Origin: Mucilaginibacter kameinonensis
GTDB taxonomy: Bacteria > Bacteroidota > Bacteroidia > Sphingobacteriales > Sphingobacteriaceae
DNA: 64,000 nt
Direction of reading: 5' to 3'
NCBI RefSeq assembly: GCF_003675385.1
Contig: NZ_RCWZ01000005.1
Location: 62,001 to 126,000, forward strand
Made by a program: the position numbers and the translations under genes
Shown here: piece by piece, positions 15,817-23,972 of the stretch
How positions within the stretch are numbered: position 1 is the first letter of the stretch
How the letters are laid out: every line of letters begins with the position of its first letter
Notes under the pieces: model-generated
Seen by the model: only the letters and a program-made list of their open reading frames with translations
Databases searched by the model: none
What the model was told of the DNA's origin: nothing

Positions 15817-17289
15817 ATGCAGTTAGACCCATCAAAATTTGTTGCCGAAGGATTAACTTACGACGACGTTTTACTACTCCCGGCTTATTCAGAAGTTTTA
15901 CCGCGCGAAGTGAATACCGGAACTTACTTAACTAAGAGCATCCGTTTAAACATTCCTATTATCTCGGCCGCTATGGATACCGTTACCGAGGCTGAGCTGG
16001 CTATTGCCATTGCTCAGGCGGGTGGTATTGGTATGTTACACAAAAACATGACCATCCAGGCTCAGGCAGACGAGGTGCGCAAGGTGAAACGTTCAGAAAG
16101 CGGAATGATCCAGGATCCTGTTACCTTACGCGAAGATGCTTTGTTAGCAGATGCCTTTCAACTGATGAAAGAATTCAGCATTGGCGGTATCCCTGTTATT
16201 GATGCAGATCAGAACCTGAAAGGTATCATCACCAACCGCGATCTTCGTTTCCAAAAGGATATGAGCGTTCCGGTAACGGAGGTAATGACCAAAACTAACC
16301 TGATTACTGCACCGGAAGGCACTACTTTGGTTGATGCTGCCAACATATTGCAAAGTAATAAGATTGAGAAACTACCTGTAATTAATAAAGATGGGAAACT
16401 GGTAGGCCTGATCACTTATAAAGATATTCAAAAAGTTAAAAACTTTCCTAACGCATGTAAAGACGAATTTGGTCGTTTACGCGTAGGTGCCGCTGTTGGT
16501 GTAGCTGCTGATAATATTGACCGTGTAACCGCACTGGTTAACGCTGGTGTTGATGTTGTTACGGTTGATACAGCTCACGGCCATTCAAAAGGAGTTATTG
16601 ATATGGTTAAAGCGGTTAAAAAGCTTTACCCAAACCTGCAGGTAATTGCAGGTAACATCGCCACCGGTGATGCTGCCATTGCCCTTGCCGATGCCGGTGC
16701 TGATGCTGTTAAGGTTGGTATTGGTCCGGGTTCAATTTGTACTACCCGTATCATTGCAGGTGTTGGTGTACCTCAATTATATGCGGTATATGAGTGCGCC
16801 AAAGCACTTGAAGGCCGTGGCATCCCGGTAATTGCCGATGGTGGTATCAAACAAACAGGCGATATTGTAAAAGCTATTGCTGCAGGTGCGAGTTCAATCA
16901 TGGCAGGTTCATTATTTGCAGGTGTTGAAGAATCACCAGGCGAAACTATCATTTATGAAGGCCGTAAATTTAAATCATACCGCGGTATGGGTTCGGTAGA
17001 AGCTATGGCAAAAGGTTCAAAAGACCGCTATTTCCAGGACGAGACCGATGTAGTAACCAAACTGGTTCCTGAAGGTATTGTTGGTCGCGTGCCATTTAAA
17101 GGCAGTATGGCCGAAGTTATATTCCAGTACATTGGCGGTTTACGTGCAGGTATGCACTACTGCGGTGCTGCTAATATCGAGGATTTGCAAAAAGCCAAGT
17201 TTGTTCGTATCACTGCTGCCGGTATGCGCGAAAGCCATCCGCACGATATTACAATTACTAAAGAAGCACCTAACTATACCAGCAGGTAA
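15817..17289 (+). CDS. guaB: Inosine-5'-monophosphate dehydrogenase
   Basis: The enzyme converts IMP to XMP with NAD+, the committed step of GTP synthesis in the cytoplasm. The 490-residue protein has the (beta/alpha)8 barrel split by two CBS domains (about residues 95-205), the catalytic loop GPGSICTT with the nucleophile Cys308, the IMP-binding IADGGIK segment and the mobile flap near residue 400. The CBS pair is intact, so allosteric nucleotide control is expected. It is a monocistronic gene with a -7 element upstream and a 16-bp-stem terminator downstream. Identification is secure. Confidence 0.98.
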   Translation: MQLDPSKFVAEGLTYDDVLLLPAYSEVLPREVNTGTYLTKSIRLNIPIISAAMDTVTEAELAIAIAQAGGIGMLHKNMTIQAQADEVRKVKRSESGMIQDPVTLREDALLADAFQLMKEFSIGGIPVIDADQNLKGIITNRDLRFQKDMSVPVTEVMTKTNLITAPEGTTLVDAANILQSNKIEKLPVINKDGKLVGLITYKDIQKVKNFPNACKDEFGRLRVGAAVGVAADNIDRVTALVNAGVDVVTVDTAHGHSKGVIDMVKAVKKLYPNLQVIAGNIATGDAAIALADAGADAVKVGIGPGSICTTRIIAGVGVPQLYAVYECAKALEGRGIPVIADGGIKQTGDIVKAIAAGASSIMAGSLFAGVEESPGETIIYEGRKFKSYRGMGSVEAMAKGSKDRYFQDETDVVTKLVPEGIVGRVPFKGSMAEVIFQYIGGLRAGMHYCGAANIEDLQKAKFVRITAAGMRESHPHDITITKEAPNYTSR

Positions 17290-17310
17290 TTCTATAAAAA
17301 GTAAAATCTC

Positions 17311-17358
17311 ATACGCCCTAAAGTTCAATTTATTTGCGAACTTTAGGGCGTATTTGTT
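17311..17358 (+). terminator. Rho-independent terminator of guaB
   Basis: A perfect 16-bp stem, ATACGCCCTAAAGTTC (17311-17326) with GAACTTTAGGGCGTAT (17338-17353), has an 11-nt loop and a short T-rich tail. It lies 21 bp past the guaB stop. Confidence 0.85.
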
Positions 17359-17385
17359 TACCGAACCTTATCTGCTTGTAATTAA

Positions 17386-17994
17386 ATGAAATTTCTTGTC
17401 CCTGCTTTTTTATTCCTGTTGTTGTTAGTTGTTATCATTATTGTACGCAAATCTGCCCGGGCAAAAAGTTCCGGTTCTGTTGGGTTGCTCGTTAATCCAG
17501 CAGAAAATGACAATGGCGCTGTAGATATTAATCTAAGTATCGATCACAAAACAAAACTCGATTCATCTACCGTTTATGATTTAAAGGCAACATATAAAAA
17601 CAAGCTTGTCGGCTTTAAAATAGAAATTCCCGACAAGGACAAGCAAAACGAAAGGGGATTTGGAAACGGAATAACCATAAAAACCCTTGGCAAACAAAGT
17701 GATGATTTTAGAAATGCCCTGAGTGATATTTATGGATTAGATACATCGGTTAAAAAGTTTCCTGAAAAAGTAAACGTTTCCTATGTAGATCTTCACCAGT
17801 TTGCCAAAAGCTATACTAAAAAAAGTATCGAGAATAGCCCATATTCAACTGAATTGAAATTGCTTTTCCAGTCGGATAAAGGAGATCAGGCAGAGCTTTA
17901 TCTAAACATCCGTAACGATGAAAAGGTTATTGAATTTGCCGAAAAAGACGAAGAATACCGTAAGCCGCTGGTGGAGTTTTTAACTCAGCAATAA
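17386..17994 (+). CDS. Hypothetical membrane-anchored protein
   Basis: 202 residues. An N-terminal hydrophobic segment (residues 1-22, FLFLLLLVVIIIV) is followed by positively charged residues, predicting one membrane anchor with the rest in the cytoplasm, although an uncleaved export signal is also possible. The remainder is mixed alpha/beta with many Lys and Asp and no motif I know. It is between guaB and LOG on the same strand, separated from guaB by a terminator, so it probably has its own promoter. Function unknown. Confidence 0.65.
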   Translation: MKFLVPAFLFLLLLVVIIIVRKSARAKSSGSVGLLVNPAENDNGAVDINLSIDHKTKLDSSTVYDLKATYKNKLVGFKIEIPDKDKQNERGFGNGITIKTLGKQSDDFRNALSDIYGLDTSVKKFPEKVNVSYVDLHQFAKSYTKKSIENSPYSTELKLLFQSDKGDQAELYLNIRNDEKVIEFAEKDEEYRKPLVEFLTQQ

Positions 17995-18058
17995 ATCACG
18001 CAATTAACAGGTAACAAAAGCTTAATTGGGCTTTAAACAAATTTCGTTATCATTGGGC

Positions 18059-18643
18059 ATGAAATCTATTTGTGTATTCTGTGGCGCTAATTTTAATGGC
18101 GATGCTGCATTAAAACAAGCTATTGAACAACTGGCAGAGGTAATGGTAGGCCGGGACATATCGCTGGTATATGGCGGAGGCAAAGTTGGAGTTATGGGTT
18201 TAATAGCCGATGCTGTTTTAAGCCGGGGAGGAAAAGCCATCGGAATTATCCCCCAGTTTTTGATGGATAAAGAAGTTGGGCACACCGGTTTAACCGAGTT
18301 GCATATAGTAGAGAACATGCATCAGCGTAAAAAAATGATGAGTGACATGAGCGATGGTATCATCACACTTCCTGGTGGTGTTGGTACGCTCGAAGAATTT
18401 TTTGAGGTACTTACCTGGCTGCAATTAGGCTTGCATTCGTCTCCGGTAGGTTTGCTTAATGTGAACGGTTTTTACGATCTGTTATTGAAGCAGTTGGATT
18501 TTATGGTTGAGCAACGTTTTCTAAAGCCGGTTAACCGCGATTTGATCATAACCTCAGGAGATGCTATTGAATTGGTAAACCTGATGGATAATTTCAAAGC
18601 CACACCTGAAGAGGTTTGGTTTAAGAATAAGGACCTTACTTAG
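18059..18643 (+). CDS. LOG family protein (cytokinin riboside 5'-monophosphate phosphoribohydrolase-like)
   Basis: About 194 residues from the ATG at 18059; an in-frame TTG at 18026 would add eleven residues absent from the family, so the ATG is preferred. Motifs of LOG proteins are present: VFCGANFN at the N-terminus, LVYGGGKVGVMG, and the catalytic/binding signature PGGVGTLEE near residue 108, preceded by RKKMM. LOG enzymes hydrolyse the N-glycosidic bond of nucleoside 5'-monophosphates to a free base and ribose 5-phosphate. In non-plant-associated bacteria the physiological substrate may simply be AMP-like nucleotides. Cytoplasmic. Confidence 0.9.
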   Translation: MKSICVFCGANFNGDAALKQAIEQLAEVMVGRDISLVYGGGKVGVMGLIADAVLSRGGKAIGIIPQFLMDKEVGHTGLTELHIVENMHQRKKMMSDMSDGIITLPGGVGTLEEFFEVLTWLQLGLHSSPVGLLNVNGFYDLLLKQLDFMVEQRFLKPVNRDLIITSGDAIELVNLMDNFKATPEEVWFKNKDLT

Positions 18644-18688
18644 TTTGCCTGAATACATCTTCAAAACAAATCAGTTCATACTTGCGGT

Positions 18689-18720
18689 TTTGTGACTGGA
18701 AATTTTCTAAATTACATTTC
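18689..18720 (+). promoter_or_regulatory. Promoter of the acyl-CoA carboxylase beta gene
   Basis: TTTG (18689-18692), a 20-bp spacer and TACATTTC (18713-18720) form a good Bacteroidota promoter, 16 bp before the ATG at 18737. It also argues against the longer in-frame start at 18692, which would lie within the promoter. Confidence 0.6.
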
Positions 18721-18736
18721 CTATCTAAAACCAATT

Positions 18737-20365
18737 ATGAATATCGAATTCAATAAAAATGAAGATATTAATAAGCAGCTTGTTTATGAACTAAACACCC
18801 GGCTTAACAAAGTATACCAGGGTGGCGGCGAAAAGGCGGCTGCCAAACAAAAGGAAAAAGGAAAAATGCTTGCCCGTGAGCGGGTAAATTACCTGATTGA
18901 TAAAGATAAACCATGGCTGGAGGTTGGCGCCTTTGTTGCCGATGGGATGTATGCAGAGCATGGTGGTTGCCCATCTGGCGGAGTTGTTTGCGGTATCGGG
19001 TATATAGCAGGCAGGCAATGTGTTGTTGTGGCTAACGATGCCACTGTAAAAGCCGGTGCCTGGTTTCCTATAACAGCTAAAAAGAACCTTCGCGCCCAGG
19101 AAATAGCTATCGAGAATAAATTACCTATCATTTATCTTGTCGATTCGGCTGGCGTTTATTTGCCTTTGCAGGATGAGATTTTTCCCGATAAGGAGCATTT
19201 CGGCAGGATCTTCCGTAACAATGCCGTAATGAGCAGCATGGGAATTATTCAAATTGCCGCTATTATGGGCTCATGCGTTGCCGGCGGTGCTTACCTGCCC
19301 ATCATGAGCGATGAAGCGATGATTGTAGAGGGGACTGGTTCAGTTTTCCTGGCGGGGTCATATCTTGTAAAATCGGCTATTGGTGAGGATGTAGATAACG
19401 AAACACTCGGCGGTGCAACCACGCATTGCGAGATCTCGGGTGTTACCGATTATAAGCAACCTAACGATAAAGCGGCGCTTGATTCTATCCGCAATATTAT
19501 GAGCATGACCGGCGATTATACCAAAGCCGGTTTCGACAGGATCCATTCATCGATTCCGAAACTTGACGAAAAAGAGATTTACGGCATACTGCCGGATAAC
19601 AGGGAGAAAGCGTACGATATGATGGAGATTATCCTTCGCTTGTTGGATAACTCAGAATTTGAGCCTTATAAAGATGGTTACGGCCAATCTATTATCTGCG
19701 GGTTGGGCCGGATTGATGGTTGGGCTGTGGGGATTGTCGCTAATCAACGTAAGGTAATCAAATCAAAAAAAGGGGAGATGCAGTTTGGCGGCGTGATTTA
19801 TTCTGATTCGGCAGATAAGGCTACCCGGTTTATCATGAACTGTAATCAGAAAAAGATTCCGTTGGTGTTTTTACAGGATGTTACAGGTTTTATGGTAGGC
19901 AGCCGGTCGGAGCAGGGAGGTATTATAAAAGATGGGGCTAAAATGGTGAATGCCGTAGCAAACTCCGTAGTCCCTAAGTTTACTATTGTGGTAGGTAATA
20001 GTTATGGAGCCGGCAATTATGCTATGTGTGGCAAAGCTTATGACCCGAGATTGATCTTTGCCTGGCCATCAGCAAAAATCGCGGTGATGGGTGGCGGACA
20101 AGCTGCTAAAACCCTGTTACAGATCCAGGCCGCTGGTCTTAAAGCCAAAGGCGAAGAAGTTGATGCAGTAAAAGAGGCTGAACTATTGAAACAAATAACA
20201 GATAAATATAATTCCCAAACTACCCCATATTATGCCGCTGCCCGCCTTTGGGTTGATGGGATCATTGATCCGCTTGAAACACGCAAGGTAATATCAATGG
20301 GAATTGAAGCGGCCAATCACGCGCCTATTGAAAAGGCTTTCAATGTAGGTGTGATACAGACGTAG
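18737..20365 (+). CDS. Acyl-CoA carboxylase carboxyltransferase (beta) subunit, methylcrotonoyl-CoA carboxylase type
   Basis: 542 residues from the ATG at 18737. The protein is a full carboxyltransferase pair: N-terminal half with KMLARERVNYLID, the acyl-CoA oxyanion loop region GGVVCGIG and LVDSAGVYLPLQDE; C-terminal half with GVIYSDSADKATRF, LQDVTGFMVG and GAGNYAMCGKAYDPR. The LQDEIFPDKEHFGRIF segment is closer to methylcrotonoyl-CoA (leucine breakdown) than to propionyl-CoA carboxylases. It transfers the carboxyl group from biotin to acyl-CoA. The biotin carboxylase/BCCP (alpha) subunit is not adjacent and must be encoded elsewhere. Family certain, substrate inferred. Confidence 0.88.
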   Translation: MNIEFNKNEDINKQLVYELNTRLNKVYQGGGEKAAAKQKEKGKMLARERVNYLIDKDKPWLEVGAFVADGMYAEHGGCPSGGVVCGIGYIAGRQCVVVANDATVKAGAWFPITAKKNLRAQEIAIENKLPIIYLVDSAGVYLPLQDEIFPDKEHFGRIFRNNAVMSSMGIIQIAAIMGSCVAGGAYLPIMSDEAMIVEGTGSVFLAGSYLVKSAIGEDVDNETLGGATTHCEISGVTDYKQPNDKAALDSIRNIMSMTGDYTKAGFDRIHSSIPKLDEKEIYGILPDNREKAYDMMEIILRLLDNSEFEPYKDGYGQSIICGLGRIDGWAVGIVANQRKVIKSKKGEMQFGGVIYSDSADKATRFIMNCNQKKIPLVFLQDVTGFMVGSRSEQGGIIKDGAKMVNAVANSVVPKFTIVVGNSYGAGNYAMCGKAYDPRLIFAWPSAKIAVMGGGQAAKTLLQIQAAGLKAKGEEVDAVKEAELLKQITDKYNSQTTPYYAAARLWVDGIIDPLETRKVISMGIEAANHAPIEKAFNVGVIQT

Positions 20366-20368
20366 TCT

Positions 20369-20402
20369 TTGGTGATTAGAGTTGGAGATAAGAGATTAGT
20401 AA
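20369..20402. repeat. Degenerate repeat (GATTAGAG / GAGATTAGT words)
   Basis: GGTGATTAGAGTTGGAG and AGATAAGAGATTAGT are variants of the word set that appears in opposite orientation at 23934-23972 and 32787-32831. It sits directly before the bidirectional terminator at a convergent junction. Confidence 0.45.
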
Positions 20403-20405
20403 AAG

Positions 20406-20443
20406 AAAAAGCGCCATTCCGGATCCCGGAATGGCGCTTTTTT
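20406..20443. terminator. Bidirectional rho-independent terminator
   Basis: A perfect 12-bp stem GCGCCATTCCGG (20411-20422) with CCGGAATGGCGC (20426-20437) and loop ATC is flanked by A-run and T-run. It can end both the carboxylase gene (+) and the convergent lipoprotein gene (-). Confidence 0.9.
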
Positions 20444-20454
20444 GAAATCTTGTT

Positions 20455-21195
20455 TTACCCTCTATGTCTTTTATGCTTTTTCTTTGAAGAGCCTGAAGAC
20501 GATGAGCTTTGTTTTTCGGACGACTTTTTCTGCTCAGTTTTAGCAGGTTGATTATCGGATGCTTTATTGTTTACATCCGTAGAATCTTTGCTTAGTTGTT
20601 TTACGGTGAATTCATTGCCGCGTAAGCCATATTCCAGCTGGCGTTTAGCGCCCGAAGGCTTTGCCTCCTTACCGGTGCCATTGAATATCGGGAACTCACG
20701 CATCAGTTTTCCATCCCTGATATAAAAGTTATCGTTACCACGATAGCCTTTACGCTGTGAGCTTGTCAGCTTTGGAAAGTCGAGCTTGTTTGCTTTGTTG
20801 TTGTTAAATTCAAAAGCATAGATTGACGCGTAATTTGTTGTGTCTTTTGATTTAGCCTGGATCAGTATCTCAGGGTTACCATCCACATCCATGTCCGAAT
20901 TGTAAACATCAACAATAGCACCATCCAGGTCACCGGTGGTTGTGGTGTATTTAATAGCAGCTGAATCCGAATGTAATATCATGAACGACCCGGCTTCTTC
21001 AGCACCACGCCCCCAGCTTAAAACATCATAGCTTTGCCCAGGCGATACCTCTATCAGTTTGTGAAACCTGAAAGGCGCCATAAATTCCGGCTTTTTAGGT
21101 GCCGTGGGAGCGGCAGGCGTTTTTGTTTCTTGCCTGCCGCATCCTGCCATTAATGCGCTCATCGCAAACGCAAAAAGGTAAAGCCTGTTAGTCAT
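20455..21195 (-). CDS. Hypothetical lipoprotein with basic C-terminal tail
   Basis: 246 residues. Type II signal peptide with lipobox LMAGC at about residue 19. The central part (about 45-175) has alternating strands with DVDGNPEILIQAKSKD, which resembles an FG-GAP/VCBS-type calcium-loop repeat, and YASIYAFEFNNNK; this is suggestive only. The last 40 residues are low complexity: Lys/Gln/Ser-rich, ending in KKKHKRHRG. It is 17 bp downstream of the GH20 gene on the same strand, so likely the second gene of that operon. Probably periplasmic or outer-membrane anchored. Function unknown. Confidence 0.72.
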   Translation of the reverse strand: MTNRLYLFAFAMSALMAGCGRQETKTPAAPTAPKKPEFMAPFRFHKLIEVSPGQSYDVLSWGRGAEEAGSFMILHSDSAAIKYTTTTGDLDGAIVDVYNSDMDVDGNPEILIQAKSKDTTNYASIYAFEFNNNKANKLDFPKLTSSQRKGYRGNDNFYIRDGKLMREFPIFNGTGKEAKPSGAKRQLEYGLRGNEFTVKQLSKDSTDVNNKASDNQPAKTEQKKSSEKQSSSSSGSSKKKHKRHRG

Positions 21196-21212
21196 ATTTT
21201 ATATAGTTCAAC

Positions 21213-23516
21213 TTAGTTGTACAATGTATCCGGCGTTAACTCGGCCTTTGTTTTGCCCGGAGCGGTTATAAACAGCTTCAGCGAAACAGGACCGGTTCCC
21301 TGGTCAAAATATTTTACGGTTACTTTATGGTAGCCTTTTAATAACGGAGCGGCACCCATTTCCTCATTCATCCCATGTTTTCCATCGTTGTTAACTACTG
21401 GCTGATCGTCAATTAATAAAACCGAACCACCTGTAGACAACGTAGAGAAGCCATAAACTCCATCGGCATCAATATTAACAAATCCTGTATAAATTACACC
21501 GTATTTGCTTTTATTTTTTCTCAGATCGGCGGTATTAAAGGTTTTGGTCACGCCGCTATCGATAGGCATACCACTTAATTGATTGGTGCTGGTATATAAA
21601 CCAGGATAAACCTGGTACTTAACTCCGTTTGCAGAACCTGTATAAGTAACGGCAGCCATCGGCGCTTTATTATAAACCAATGTACGGGTAACGTTACTGC
21701 GCTTGCCCGATGGGGTAATTACAATAGTTTGTAATTCACGGTATTGATCAACAGGTACATCAAAATTCAGCTGGGTTGTATATATCAGGTCTGTTTCGCG
21801 AGGCGTGTAGCCATCAATAGTGTAATGAACTTTAGCACCCTCAACAGATGGTTTTAATAGCGCAGTTAATTTGCTGCCTATCATTACTGTATCTTTTGCG
21901 CCAATGGCAGTTGGTACGTGATAATCAAAGCCATTTTTATCCAGCCATGCTAAGTGCCCCGGTAAACGGGTATCGGCAAAATCAGTATAGTTTTTATTTG
22001 CCAACGGCGACCATGCCACCTCAGATAAGGCGAGTAACCTTGGTAATAGCATAAATTCTACCTTAGCATCTGTCGCTATATATTCCGTCCATAAATTTGC
22101 TTGCACGCCTTTAATGTATTTCTGCTCATCTGGCGATAATACAGCAGGGGTAGGGTTATAGCTGTAAATTTTTGAAAGCGGTTCGTTTCCACCAATGCTC
22201 AATGGTTCCTGGCTTGGTTTGCCCTGACCGTGGTCTATATATAAACCATTGCTTCCCGGCGTCATGATCACATCATGTTTTTGTTGCGCTGCTGCTATAC
22301 CGCCGTCTTCACCTCGCCAGCTCATCACTGTGGCATTAGGAGCAAGGCCCCCCTCTAAGATCTCATCCCAACCGATAATGCTCCGGCCTTTTGAGTTTAA
22401 AAATTTCTCAATACGTTGTATAAAATAGCTTTGCAGCGCGTGCTCGTCTTTAAGTTTCAACTTTTTAATTAATTGCTGGCAAAAAGCAGAGTTCTTCCAG
22501 GCATCTTTTGGCGCTTCGTCACCACCAATATGGATATACTTACTGGGGAAAAGTGCCATCACTTCGGTCAACACATCCTGTAAAAAAGCGAATGTTTTCT
22601 CGTTAGGGCAATAAATATCATTGAATACGCCCCAGGTTTCAGCTGGCTTGTATGTTTTTGACGGGTCGCAGCTTAACTCAGGATAAGCAGCCAGAGCGGC
22701 TTGTGAGTGGCCAGGCATTTCAATTTCCGGAACAATGGTAATGAACCTGTCGGATGCGTATTTTACCACTTCCCTGATTTGATCCTGTGTATAAAAGCCT
22801 CCATACGGAGTTCCGTCAAACTGCTGCGGTGTACGGTCGTGGTAACCGCCAATAAGCGTTTGTGCACGCATGCTGCTGATTTGCGTAAGCTTAGGATATT
22901 TTTTGATCTCAATGCGCCAGCCTTGATCTTCGGTCAGGTGCCAGTGAAAAGTGTTCAATTTGTAAGCAGCTAATAGGTCAATATATTTCTTAACCATCTC
23001 CACGCCAAAAAAGTGACGCCCAACATCAAGCATAGCACCCCTGTAGCCAAAACGCGGGTAATCTTCAACCTGCACACATGGCAGTTTAATAGTTGCGGCG
23101 TGTTCGGCCGGCATCAACTGAAGCAGGGTTTGTACGCCGTAAAATAATCCGGCACCTTTGCCTGCAACAATGACCTGCTGTGGTGTAATGGTTAAACGAT
23201 ATCCTTCGGCGGGTAAGCCGTCGGTACCGGCAGTGGTAAGGGTTATAACATTTGCGCTTGTCCCGCCTTTAACAATAACAGGCTTGTTATAAGCCTGGTT
23301 ATTAGCCAGGTAGTCTTTGAAAAATACTACGGCTTTGTTTGAAGGCGTGTCCGCCTGGATGGTGGTTTCCTGGCTCAAAACAAATTGTCCGGGAGCTTTT
23401 TTTAATGAAACAGGGGCGGGGATGATACCCAGATTTGGGTCGCTGTTTTGCGCGTTTACAGTGGCTGTACTAACTGCAAGCGCGGCAAGCAGTATCAAAG
23501 AGGCCTTCTTATACAT
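21213..23516 (-). CDS. Beta-N-acetylhexosaminidase, glycoside hydrolase family 20
   Basis: 767 residues. Signal peptide (MYKKASLILLAALAVSTATVNA), then the GH20b N-terminal alpha/beta domain (about 28-150) and the catalytic TIM barrel (about 153-505) with FHWHLTEDQGWRIEIK, EIEMPGHSQAAL and the catalytic Asp-Glu pair 333-334 in HIGGDEAPKDAW. The C-terminal part has a chitobiase/Fn3-like segment (VHYTIDGYTPRETD) and a PA14-like domain (about 625-767, GFVNIDADGVYGFSTLSTGG). It removes terminal GlcNAc/GalNAc from glycans or chito-oligosaccharides by substrate-assisted catalysis in the periplasm. No SusCD neighbours. Activity assignment is strong, glycan source unknown. Confidence 0.95.
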   Translation of the reverse strand: MYKKASLILLAALAVSTATVNAQNSDPNLGIIPAPVSLKKAPGQFVLSQETTIQADTPSNKAVVFFKDYLANNQAYNKPVIVKGGTSANVITLTTAGTDGLPAEGYRLTITPQQVIVAGKGAGLFYGVQTLLQLMPAEHAATIKLPCVQVEDYPRFGYRGAMLDVGRHFFGVEMVKKYIDLLAAYKLNTFHWHLTEDQGWRIEIKKYPKLTQISSMRAQTLIGGYHDRTPQQFDGTPYGGFYTQDQIREVVKYASDRFITIVPEIEMPGHSQAALAAYPELSCDPSKTYKPAETWGVFNDIYCPNEKTFAFLQDVLTEVMALFPSKYIHIGGDEAPKDAWKNSAFCQQLIKKLKLKDEHALQSYFIQRIEKFLNSKGRSIIGWDEILEGGLAPNATVMSWRGEDGGIAAAQQKHDVIMTPGSNGLYIDHGQGKPSQEPLSIGGNEPLSKIYSYNPTPAVLSPDEQKYIKGVQANLWTEYIATDAKVEFMLLPRLLALSEVAWSPLANKNYTDFADTRLPGHLAWLDKNGFDYHVPTAIGAKDTVMIGSKLTALLKPSVEGAKVHYTIDGYTPRETDLIYTTQLNFDVPVDQYRELQTIVITPSGKRSNVTRTLVYNKAPMAAVTYTGSANGVKYQVYPGLYTSTNQLSGMPIDSGVTKTFNTADLRKNKSKYGVIYTGFVNIDADGVYGFSTLSTGGSVLLIDDQPVVNNDGKHGMNEEMGAAPLLKGYHKVTVKYFDQGTGPVSLKLFITAPGKTKAELTPDTLYN

Positions 23517-23551
23517 AATTTATCAATCAGGTTAGTGTGAGCCCGTAAGAT

Positions 23552-23581
23552 AAAACTTTTTAAAAAAATATAAAAAGTTTT
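23552..23581. promoter_or_regulatory. AT-rich dyad upstream of the GH20 gene
   Basis: AAAACTTTTT (23552-23561) and AAAAAGTTTT (23572-23581) form a perfect 10-bp inverted repeat about 35 bp upstream of the GH20 start. It could be an operator, but AT-rich dyads also occur by chance. Confidence 0.3.
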
Positions 23582-23664
23582 AGTCGGTAAAAAGTTTGTT
23601 CAATAATTCATTAGGTATTTGTTTGAACTCGAATTTGCATAATTACGCGAACAAACAGAATGCT

Positions 23665-23911
23665 CTAAATAAATTCGAAAGAACCTTGTACGCGTTTGAT
23701 GCGGGTATTGATAACAGTATTCAAAGTGAAGTCCCGTACATCCGAGAAATCGTCCCAGATTCTGGTTCTGAGTTTGGACGTTGCCTGCGGCCCGGGCTGT
23801 ACGCTCATACTGCACAGGGCCTTAGCCACTTGGCCGGTATCCGCTGCCATCCCTAACGCAAGTGCCGAAAGTTTGATAAATGATATTGCCCCTAATAAAA
23901 AAAGCGATAGT
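23665..23911 (-). pseudogene. Possible gene remnant or unrecognised small gene
   Basis: Between GH20 and trxB (23517-23972) one minus-strand frame is open from 23911 down to a stop at 23665, with an internal ATG at 23850 that gives 61 residues. It reads SFIKLSALALGMAADTGQ, then SMSVQPGPQATSKLRTRIWD and VINTRIKRVQGSFEF. The opposite strand shows the Ser/Ile/Leu-rich type of antisense frame seen opposite true genes here, in the same phase, which suggests that this frame is or was coding. There is no good start with RBS, and it begins inside the trxB terminator, so a truncated remnant is the likeliest reading. Family not recognised. Confidence 0.3.
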
Positions 23912-23928
23912 GTTAACTATCGCTTTTT
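23899..23928. terminator. Terminator downstream of trxB
   Basis: AAAAA plus GCGATAGT, loop GTTA, then ACTATCGC plus TTTTT gives a 13-bp perfect stem. On the minus strand it lies 45 bp past the trxB stop and should end the aldo/keto reductase-dipeptidase-trxB transcript. Confidence 0.85.
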
Positions 23929-23933
23929 GAGGC

Positions 23934-23972
23934 TAAGAAACTAATCTCTTACCTCCAATCTCTAACCACTAA
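23934..23972. repeat. Degenerate repeat (CTAATCTCTTACC words)
   Basis: Words AACTAATCTCTTACC, TCCAATCTCTAACC and ACTAATTA lie between the trxB stop and its terminator. The same vocabulary is found at 20369-20402 (other strand) and 32787-32831. Confidence 0.5.

Noticed and set aside
18026..18058. Upstream TTG start for the LOG gene
   Set aside because: The ATG at 18059 gives the family-typical N-terminus KSICVFCG; the extension has no conserved residues.
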